This document shows positions 1 through 4,986 of a stretch of DNA of 5,439 bases, piece after piece. The DNA comes from Flavobacteriaceae bacterium (lineage in GTDB: Bacteria; Bacteroidota; Bacteroidia; Flavobacteriales; Flavobacteriaceae): assembly GCA_014763515.1 (NCBI GenBank), contig JACXVH010000112.1, forward strand, positions 1 through 5,439, written 5' to 3'. A program made the position numbers and the translations under genes. The notes beneath the pieces were generated by a model that saw only the letters and a program-made list of their open reading frames with translations, was not told where the DNA came from and made no database searches. How positions within the stretch are numbered: position 1 is the stretch's first letter; every line of letters begins with the position of its first letter.

Positions 1-44
1 CCGTTTTTAATGTCTAAGCAGGGAATGATTCTTTTTGTTAACAT
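1..44 (-). CDS. hisF: Imidazole glycerol phosphate synthase cyclase subunit HisF (N-terminal fragment)
   Basis: Only the first 14 codons and two bases of the next are in the window. Read on the minus strand from the ATG at 44-42 they give MLTKRIIPCLDIKN, the conserved beta-1 strand of HisF. Asp11 matches the catalytic general acid/base of the cyclase and Cys9 is also conserved. HisF is a TIM-barrel protein that uses ammonia delivered by HisH to convert PRFAR into imidazole glycerol phosphate and AICAR. It follows hisA after a 55-bp gap filled with heptamer repeats. The start has no Shine-Dalgarno sequence; its leader (TAAATT before ATG) is A/T-rich. The rest of the gene lies beyond position 1, so integrity cannot be judged. 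Identity is strong despite the short length because the motif and operon position agree. Confidence 0.93.
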   Translation of the reverse strand, partial: MLTKRIIPCLDIKN

Positions 45-49
45 AATTT

Positions 50-79
50 AGTGATAAGTGATTAGTAAATAGTGATTAG
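50..79. repeat. Degenerate heptamer array in the hisA-hisF gap
   Basis: Four 7-bp units lie end to end on the + strand: AGTGATA at 50-56, AGTGATT at 57-63, AGTAAAT at 64-70 and AGTGATT at 71-77, followed by AG at 78-79. The array fills most of the space just upstream of the hisF start. It is noncoding, since it lies between the hisA stop and the hisF start. Function is unknown. Confidence 0.75.
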
Positions 80-87
80 CTTAAAGA

Positions 88-108
88 ACTTTTTACTTTT
101 TACTTATT
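88..108. repeat. Second heptamer array, overlapping the hisA stop codon
   Basis: ACTTTTT occurs at 88-94 and again at 95-101 as perfect copies, followed by ACTTATT at 102-108. The 7-bp period is the same as in the neighbouring array but the word differs. The array runs across the hisA stop (100-102), so the last two sense codons of hisA (Asn-Lys) belong to the third unit. Confidence 0.65.
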
Positions 109-843
109 AATAATATAATTTTCCAATTGTTTTAAGGTGATTCTACCTTCATAAATCGCTTTTCCGATGATGATTCCTTCGCAACCTAATTCGGCTAATT
201 TGGGTAATTCATCGAAAGTAGAAATTCCTCCTGAAGCGATGAGTTTTAATCTCGACTCCGCTCGATTTGACAAATCGGAATCTAAAATTTTTTGATACAA
301 TTCAAAACTTGGACCTTCTAACATACCATCTTTAGAAATATCGGTGCAAATAACGTATTGAATACCTTCTTTCTGATAATTTTGAATAAATGGAATTACT
401 TCTTCTTTTGATTCTTCCAACCAACCTGAAATGGCGACCTTTTCATTCATAGCATCGGCTCCCAAAATGATTTTATCTGCTCCATATTGCTGAATCCAAT
501 TCTTGAAAACTTCTGGCTGTTTGATGGCAATACTTCCACCAGTGATTTGATTCGCTCCACTTTCGAAAGCAATTTTTAAATCAGAATCGGATTTTAAACC
601 TCCACCAAAATCGATTTTTAAACTCGTCTTCGAAGCAATTTGTTCCAATATTTTGTAGTTCACAATTCGGCTTGATTTAGCTCCGTCTAAATCAACCAAA
701 TGCAAATACTGAATTCCATGTGCTTCAAAGGATTTGGCTACTTCAAGCGGATTTTCGTTGTATATTTTCTTTGTATCATAATCACCTTTAGAAAGTCGGA
801 CGCATTTTCCATCAATGATGTCTATTGCAGGTATTAATCTCAT
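100..843 (-). CDS. hisA: ProFAR isomerase HisA
   Basis: HisA is 1-(5-phosphoribosyl)-5-[(5-phosphoribosylamino)methylideneamino]imidazole-4-carboxamide isomerase. This cytoplasmic TIM-barrel enzyme opens the aminoaldose ProFAR to the aminoketose PRFAR by an Amadori rearrangement. The 247 residues span a full-length family member (E. coli HisA is about 245). Visible hallmarks are the N-terminal RLIPAIDI with catalytic Asp8, VDLDGA at about 50-55, FGGG at 79-82, the second catalytic Asp at 130 in GAD, TDISKDGM at 167-174, ASGGIS at 203-208 and IIGKAIYEG near the end. The start ATG overlaps the hisH stop as ATGA, which suggests translational coupling. One oddity is that residues about 191-199, in the loop before strand beta-7, look longer than usual and are encoded by a palindromic repeat-like sequence (251-272). 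HisA and HisF are paralogues, but the motifs and operon order favour HisA here. Confidence 0.97.
   Translation of the reverse strand: MRLIPAIDIIDGKCVRLSKGDYDTKKIYNENPLEVAKSFEAHGIQYLHLVDLDGAKSSRIVNYKILEQIASKTSLKIDFGGGLKSDSDLKIAFESGANQITGGSIAIKQPEVFKNWIQQYGADKIILGADAMNEKVAISGWLEESKEEVIPFIQNYQKEGIQYVICTDISKDGMLEGPSFELYQKILDSDLSNRAESRLKLIASGGISTFDELPKLAELGCEGIIIGKAIYEGRITLKQLENYIINK
251..272. repeat. Repeat-like palindrome within the hisA coding sequence
   Basis: The core TCGACTCCGCTCGA at 252-265 has 4-bp self-complementary ends (TCGA/TCGA) around a GC-rich centre and is followed by TTTGACA. It stands out in composition from the AT-rich surroundings. It resembles short interspersed palindromes I recall from flavobacterial intergenic regions (TGTCATTTCGAGCG...GTCGAGA type). 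That resemblance is from memory and has not been checked. Here it is read in frame and encodes about HisA residues 191-198 (LSNRAESR), a surface-loop region. There is no second copy in this window. Confidence 0.45.
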
Positions 844-1421
844 AATTGTAAAAAGTTTTTCAAAATTTGTTCTCCAAACACTCCACTTTTCTCAGGGTGA
901 AATTGTACTCCGAAGAAGTTATCGCGTTGCAATGCCGTGCTATATTCGAGTTCGTAATTCGTTGTAGCAATCGTGTTTTCAGCTAATGGCGCGTAAAAAC
1001 TATGAACTAAATACATAAATTCGTTTTCTTTAATTCCATTAAATAATGGTGATTTCAGATTGTAAATCGTATTCCAACCCATTTGAGGGACTTTTACTTG
1101 ATTTGAAAACTTTACGACGTTGACATCAAAAATTCCTAATCCGTTGGTATTGCCTTCTTCTGAATGTTTACACATCAATTGCATCCCCAAACAAATTCCT
1201 AAAACCGGTTGTTTCAGGGTTGGAATCAATACATCTAATCCACTGTCAACCAACATTTTCATCGCACTACTCGCCTCGCCTACACCAGGAAAAATGACTT
1301 TATCAGCCGATTTTATGGTAAACCAATCATTAGTAACATTACCTTCATAACCAAGTCGTTCCAAAGCGAATAAAACACTTTGAACATTTCCAGCTCCGTA
1401 ATCTATTATTGCTATTTTCAT
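840..1421 (-). CDS. hisH: Imidazole glycerol phosphate synthase glutaminase subunit HisH
   Basis: HisH is a class I (triad) glutamine amidotransferase. It hydrolyses glutamine and channels ammonia to HisF, its cytoplasmic partner. The 193 residues match the usual length (about 196 in E. coli). Seen in the sequence are the N-terminal IAIIDYGAGN, the PGVG loop at 45-48, the nucleophile elbow GICLGMQ with Cys77, and GVQFHPEKS with His175 and Glu177, which complete the Cys-His-Glu triad. The start is preceded by a run of eight A residues and no Shine-Dalgarno sequence. The stop overlaps the hisA start by 4 bp. The gene is separated from hisB by a 77-bp gap holding inverted heptamer arrays, the largest gap in this part of the operon. 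No defects are seen. Confidence 0.97.
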   Translation of the reverse strand: MKIAIIDYGAGNVQSVLFALERLGYEGNVTNDWFTIKSADKVIFPGVGEASSAMKMLVDSGLDVLIPTLKQPVLGICLGMQLMCKHSEEGNTNGLGIFDVNVVKFSNQVKVPQMGWNTIYNLKSPLFNGIKENEFMYLVHSFYAPLAENTIATTNYELEYSTALQRDNFFGVQFHPEKSGVFGEQILKNFLQL

Positions 1422-1429
1422 TTTTTTTT
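1422..1429 (-). promoter_or_regulatory. Poly-A translation-initiation leader of hisH
   Basis: On the coding strand eight consecutive A residues directly precede the hisH ATG, and no AGGAGG-like sequence is present. A-rich leaders without Shine-Dalgarno sequences are typical of Bacteroidota, so this run probably serves as the initiation region. It decides the hisH start, because no other plausible ATG precedes the conserved KIAIIDYGAGN. Confidence 0.5.
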
Positions 1430-1453
1430 GTTTCAGGTTTCAAGCTTCAGGTT
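1430..1453. repeat. Heptamer array, hisH-proximal side of the hisB-hisH gap
   Basis: Three successive 7-bp units, GTTTCAG at 1430-1436, GTTTCAA at 1437-1443 and GCTTCAG at 1444-1450, are followed by a partial GTT at 1451-1453. The array is noncoding and forms the left arm of the inverted repeat described separately. Confidence 0.75.
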
Positions 1454-1492
1454 ATTCAGAATTAAATCAACTTTAAACCTGAAACTTGAAAC
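1437..1492. repeat. 17-bp imperfect inverted repeat in the hisB-hisH gap (potential RNA hairpin)
   Basis: The arm at 1437-1453 is the reverse complement of the arm at 1476-1492 except for one mismatch (C1445 opposite A1484). The loop is 22 nt (1454-1475). In the operon transcript this would form a long, moderately stable stem just upstream of hisH. On the transcribed strand it is followed by an A-run, not a U-run, so it does not look like an intrinsic terminator. A processing site, an mRNA stabiliser or a repeat scar are all possible. Because the arms are built from heptamers, alternative registers shifted by 7 nt can also pair; for example the 11-mer at 1430-1440 is the exact reverse complement of 1475-1485. 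Confidence 0.7.
1465..1492. repeat. Heptamer array, hisB-proximal side of the hisB-hisH gap, inverted
   Basis: Read on the minus strand, the units are GTTTCAA (1492-1486), GTTTCAG (1485-1479), GTTTAAA (1478-1472) and a decayed GTTGATT (1471-1465). This is the same word family as the array at 1430-1453 but on the opposite strand, so the two arrays face each other. Confidence 0.7.
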
Positions 1493-1498
1493 AAATTA

Positions 1499-2638
1499 TT
1501 ACAACATTCCTTTTGTTGAGGGTAAAATCATTTTTTCTGGATCTCTTTTTACAGCAACTTTTATAGCTTTTGCAAAAGCCTTAAAAATCGCTTCAATTTT
1601 GTGGTGTTCGTTGGTGCCTTCTGCTTTGATGTTTAAATTCGCTTTGGCGCCATCTGTGAACGATTTGAAGAAGTGGAAAAACATTTCAGTAGGCATTTGA
1701 CCAATCATTTCACGTTTGAATTCAGCTTCCCAAACCAACCAATTTCTACCTCCAAAATCAATCGCCACTTGTGCCAAACAATCGTCCATTGGTAAACAAA
1801 ATCCGTAGCGCTCGATTCCTAATTTATTACCCAAAGCTTTGGCAAAAACTTCCCCTAAAGCTATTGCAGTATCTTCAATCGTGTGGTGTTCATCAACTTC
1901 TAAATCACCTTTGACTTGAATATCTAAATCCATTTGACCGTGACGCGCAATTTGATCTAACATGTGATCAAAAAAGGAAATTCCGGTGTTGATGTTGCTT
2001 TTTCCTGTTCCGTCTAAATTCAAGGTGATGACAATATCCGTTTCATTCGTAGTTCTTTTGATAAAAGCTGTTCTTTCCTCCAATTTTAGAAATTCATAAA
2101 TACTTTGCCAATCAGTTGTTTGCAACGCAATTACATTTTGTAATTCTTCTAAAGAAGTTGCGATTTCATTTCCACCTAAGTTCGCTTCGTTTTTAATAAA
2201 AATCGCTTTAGAACCTAAATTTTTAGCCAATTCCACATCGGTAATTCTATCGCCAATTACAAATGAATTCTCTAAATCGTATTCCGGATTGTTCAAATAC
2301 TTCGTTAACATTCCTGTTCTAGGTTTTCTGGTTGGCGCGTTGTCTTCTGGAAAACTTCTGTCAATAAAAGTTTCATCAAATCTTACTCCTTCATTCTCAA
2401 ATGCTTTTAATATGAAATTTTGGGTTGGCCAAAACGTTTCTTCTGGAAAACTCTCGGTTCCTAAACCATCTTGATTGGTTACTATTGCCAACTCAAAGTC
2501 TAATTCTTTAGCTATTTTACTCAAAAATTGAAATACTTTTGGATAGAATTCTAATTTGGTTAAACTATCTAATTGGTAATTTTCTGCCTCTAAAACCAAA
2601 GTTCCATCTCTATCTATAAATAATACTCTTTTCGGCAT
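1499..2638 (-). CDS. hisB: Bifunctional histidinol-phosphatase / imidazoleglycerol-phosphate dehydratase HisB
   Basis: This fused enzyme catalyses two non-consecutive histidine steps. The dehydratase makes imidazole acetol phosphate, which HisC transaminates, and the phosphatase then makes histidinol. Residues about 1-165 form a HAD phosphatase: DRDGT with Asp9 and Asp11, VTNQDG with Thr54-Asn55, Lys105 in TRKP, and GDRITD with Asp130 and Asp134. Residues about 190-379 form the dehydratase: FFDHML with His225, DEHHTIED at 249-256, DFGGR at 294-298, His322, NEHHKIEA at 343-350 and the terminal LPSTKG. The two HHxxE motifs bind the manganese pair. Length is 379 against about 355 in E. coli. The four zinc ligands of the E. 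coli phosphatase (Cys93, His95, Cys101, Cys103) are Asp, Ser, Ala and Thr here. The start lies 29 bp inside hisC; it is supported because PKRVLFIDRDGT aligns with the E. coli N-terminus. Confidence 0.97.
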   Translation of the reverse strand: MPKRVLFIDRDGTLVLEAENYQLDSLTKLEFYPKVFQFLSKIAKELDFELAIVTNQDGLGTESFPEETFWPTQNFILKAFENEGVRFDETFIDRSFPEDNAPTRKPRTGMLTKYLNNPEYDLENSFVIGDRITDVELAKNLGSKAIFIKNEANLGGNEIATSLEELQNVIALQTTDWQSIYEFLKLEERTAFIKRTTNETDIVITLNLDGTGKSNINTGISFFDHMLDQIARHGQMDLDIQVKGDLEVDEHHTIEDTAIALGEVFAKALGNKLGIERYGFCLPMDDCLAQVAIDFGGRNWLVWEAEFKREMIGQMPTEMFFHFFKSFTDGAKANLNIKAEGTNEHHKIEAIFKAFAKAIKVAVKRDPEKMILPSTKGML

Positions 2639-3671
2639 TGTTGAAGGTTTTTAATAATTCAATAATTTGTTCGGTTTCTTCTTTAGTTCCTATACTAATT
2701 CGCAAACAATTTTCGCATAAAGGTTGATTGCTTCTGTTACGAACCACAACTCCATTTTCTATAAATTGTTGGTATCTAAAATTGGCATCATCTACTTTAA
2801 TCAAAATAAAATTGGCATCCGAAGGATATATTTTCTCAACAAATTCACATTTTGAAAGTACTTCCATAAGTTTGGTTTTCTCCACCAATATTTTCTTTAC
2901 TTGTGTTGGCATGGTACTTTGCAACAACTTTTTAACAGCCGTTTCTTGTGATAAACCATTGATGTTATAAGGCGGCTTGATTTTATTCAAAACCGCAATA
3001 ATTTCTCTTGAAGCATATAAAATACCAATGCGTAAACCAGCCATAGCATAGGCTTTTGATAAGGTTTGCGTAATAATCAAATTAGGAAAATCGTTTAAAA
3101 CACTTAACCAACTTTCCTCTTTTGAAAAATCAATATACGCTTCATCAATAACAACTATACCATTAAAATTATTTATAATTTTTAAGACAGCTTCATCTGA
3201 AAATGAATTACCCGTTGGATTATTTGGCGAACACAAGAAAATGATTTTTGTATTGTTATCTACAACATTTATAATGGCTTCTACATTCGGTTGAAATTCC
3301 TCATTTAGTAATACTTCACGATTTTCAATAGCATTGATATTGGCTAAAACTCCATACATTCCATAGGTTGGTGGCAATGTAATGATATTATCGCGATTCG
3401 GTTCACAGAAAGCTCTGAAAATCAAATCTAAAACTTCATCACTTCCGTTTCCTAAAAGAATATTTTCTTTTGAAACATTATTTTTATCCCCAATAATGGC
3501 TTTTAGTTCTTTTTGTTGTGGATCTGGATAACGATTCATACCGTTAGTAAACGGATTTTCATTAGCATCCAAATAAATCATTTGTTTGGTAAATTGTTCA
3601 AATTCATCGCGTGCTGAGGAATATGGACTCAGTTTTTTAACGTTTTCTCTAATTATATTTTCTAAATTCAT
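2610..3671 (-). CDS. hisC: Histidinol-phosphate aminotransferase HisC
   Basis: HisC is a fold-type I, PLP-dependent cytoplasmic enzyme. It transfers an amino group from glutamate to imidazole acetol phosphate, giving L-histidinol phosphate. The 353 residues match the family (about 356 in E. coli). Seen are LDANENP near residue 34, NRYPD with Tyr48, GNGSDE at 74-79, SPNNPTG with Asn151, DEAY with Asp176 and Tyr179, the Schiff-base lysine Lys206 in TLSKAYAMAG, Arg214 for the PLP phosphate, and Arg324 in LRISIGT for the substrate carboxylate. It starts 5 bp after the hisD stop. Its last nine codons and TAG stop run into hisB in another frame, extending past the point (about LLKTFN) where I would expect the protein to end. 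A related aromatic aminotransferase is unlikely given the motifs and operon. Confidence 0.97.
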   Translation of the reverse strand: MNLENIIRENVKKLSPYSSARDEFEQFTKQMIYLDANENPFTNGMNRYPDPQQKELKAIIGDKNNVSKENILLGNGSDEVLDLIFRAFCEPNRDNIITLPPTYGMYGVLANINAIENREVLLNEEFQPNVEAIINVVDNNTKIIFLCSPNNPTGNSFSDEAVLKIINNFNGIVVIDEAYIDFSKEESWLSVLNDFPNLIITQTLSKAYAMAGLRIGILYASREIIAVLNKIKPPYNINGLSQETAVKKLLQSTMPTQVKKILVEKTKLMEVLSKCEFVEKIYPSDANFILIKVDDANFRYQQFIENGVVVRNRSNQPLCENCLRISIGTKEETEQIIELLKTFNNAEKSIIYR

Positions 3672-3676
3672 AACTC

Positions 3677-4951
3677 TTATTTTAGTCTTAATGAAACAGC
3701 ATTTTTGTGTGCCTGTAAACCTTCGGCTTCTGCCATGATTTCTATTGCTTTTCCGATGTTTTGAATTCCCTTATTTGATATTTTTTGGAATGTCATCGCT
3801 TTCAAGAAACTATCTAAATTTACACCACTGTAGCTTTTAGAATATCCGTTTGTGGGTAAAGTGTGATTGGTTCCAGAAGCATAATCACCAGCGCTTTCTG
3901 GCGTGTAATTTCCAATGAAAATCGAACCCGCATTTTGAATTCCGTCAACGAAATAATCTTCATTCTTAGAACATACGATAAAATGCTCTGGACCATATTC
4001 GTTAATTAACGATAAAGCGGTTTTTTCGGTTTCAACGAAAATTAATTTGGAATTATTAATAGCCACTTGTGCGATTTCTTGTCTCGGAAGAACTTTCAAT
4101 TGCTTATAGATTTCTTCTTCCACATCGTTTAAAATGTTTTTATTGGTTGTAACCAAAATCACTTGACTGTCTTTTCCGTGTTCAGCTTGACTTAATAAAT
4201 CGGAAGCTACAAAACTTGGAATGGCTGTTTCATCAGCGTAAACTAATAATTCGCTTGGACCTGCTGGCATGTCAATTGCAACTCCATTTTGAGAAGCAAA
4301 TTGTTTTGCAATCGTTACAAATTGATTTCCAGGTCCAAAAATTTTATACACTTGCGGAATGGTTTCTGTTCCGAATGTCATTCCAGCAATGGCTTGAATT
4401 CCGCCTACTTTGTAGATTTTAGTTACGCCACACAAATCGGCAGCATACAAAATAGCGGCATTAATTTTCCCATTTTTATCCGATGGCGAACACAAAACAA
4501 TTTCTTGACAACTCGCTAATTTTGCTGGAACTGCCAACATTAAAACTGTTGAAAACAAAGGAGCTGTACCACCTGGGATATACAGTCCTACTTTTTGAAT
4601 CGGACGTTTTTCTTGCCAACAAGTAACTCCGATTGTAGTTTCTATTAAAATTTTATCTGTTTTTTGAGCAGCGTGAAATTGTTCAATATTCGATTTGGCT
4701 AATTGAATCGCTTGTTTTAGTTCCGTTGAAACTTCTTTTTTAGCAATTTTAATTTCTTCTTGTGTAACTTGGATATTTTCTAAAGTAACGCCATCAAAAA
4801 AGGAAGCATATTTTGCAATAGCTTTATCTCCTTTTTGTTGTACTTCTTTAAAAATTTGCTTTACCGTTTCTTCTACGTCTGAGAAAGTTTGCGTTGGTCG
4901 TTTACAAATTTCTGACCAGGTTTCGGGTTGTGGGTTGTATATTTTTTTCAT
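3677..4951 (-). CDS. hisD: Histidinol dehydrogenase HisD
   Basis: HisD is a zinc-dependent, NAD-linked cytoplasmic dehydrogenase. It oxidises L-histidinol through histidinal to L-histidine, the last two steps of the pathway. The 424 residues are a normal length (434 in E. coli). Zinc ligands Gln255 and His258 (SQAEHG), Asp356 (SAGDYASG) and His415 (LQAHKNA) are present, as are catalytic Glu322-His323 (GPEHF) and His363 (GTNHTLPT). All sit at a constant offset of four from the E. coli numbering. GLYIPGGTAPLFST at about 122-135, GPGN at 206-209 and AGPSELL at 230-236 are also typical. The gene follows hisG after a 35-bp heptamer-filled gap and precedes hisC by 5 bp. Codons 5-9 are written in two perfect heptamers, which may be chance. 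The start is supported by the conserved KIYNPQPETW lead-in. Confidence 0.98.
   Translation of the reverse strand: MKKIYNPQPETWSEICKRPTQTFSDVEETVKQIFKEVQQKGDKAIAKYASFFDGVTLENIQVTQEEIKIAKKEVSTELKQAIQLAKSNIEQFHAAQKTDKILIETTIGVTCWQEKRPIQKVGLYIPGGTAPLFSTVLMLAVPAKLASCQEIVLCSPSDKNGKINAAILYAADLCGVTKIYKVGGIQAIAGMTFGTETIPQVYKIFGPGNQFVTIAKQFASQNGVAIDMPAGPSELLVYADETAIPSFVASDLLSQAEHGKDSQVILVTTNKNILNDVEEEIYKQLKVLPRQEIAQVAINNSKLIFVETEKTALSLINEYGPEHFIVCSKNEDYFVDGIQNAGSIFIGNYTPESAGDYASGTNHTLPTNGYSKSYSGVNLDSFLKAMTFQKISNKGIQNIGKAIEIMAEAEGLQAHKNAVSLRLK
4925..4938. repeat. Two perfect heptamers in the hisD N-terminal codons
   Basis: GGGTTGT occurs at 4925-4931 and 4932-4938 without a gap (ACAACCC twice on the coding strand). 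The copies encode about residues 5-9 of HisD (YNPQP). Two copies alone could be chance, but the 7-bp period is the same as in the adjoining intergenic array. Confidence 0.4.
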
Positions 4952-4954
4952 AAT

Positions 4955-4982
4955 TCTTTTGTCTATTTTCTATTCTCTATTT
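4955..4982. repeat. Heptamer array in the hisG-hisD gap
   Basis: Four 7-bp units in register: TCTTTTG at 4955-4961, TCTATTT at 4962-4968, TCTATTC at 4969-4975 and TCTATTT at 4976-4982. The array spans almost the entire 35-bp gap. On the transcript it gives an A/G-rich tract (AAATAGA-type words) that ends shortly before the hisD ATG, so it also forms the hisD leader, which has no clear Shine-Dalgarno sequence. Confidence 0.75.
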
Positions 4983-4986
4983 TTTT

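Noticed and set aside
50..108. CRISPR-like or iteron-type array
   Set aside because: The units are 7 bp, degenerate and contiguous with no spacers. They lie within an operon gap, with no cas, rep or partition genes nearby.
1437..1492. Intrinsic terminator between hisB and hisH
   Set aside because: The inverted repeat is real, but on the transcribed strand it is followed by A residues, not U residues, and the operon continues in the same direction.
1422..1510. Internal Bacteroidota-type promoter (TTG then TAnnTTTG) in the hisB-hisH gap
   Set aside because: The minus strand has TAATAATTTG here, which comes close to the -7 element, but the TA spacing is off by one and no TTG lies at the right distance upstream. 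The other gaps have no match either.
1380..1700. Open frame of 106 codons on the + strand across the hisB 3' end and the hisB-hisH gap
   Set aside because: It is antisense to hisB and runs through the heptamer arrays. Its product matches no family I recognise and looks like a shadow of the AT-rich coding sequence.
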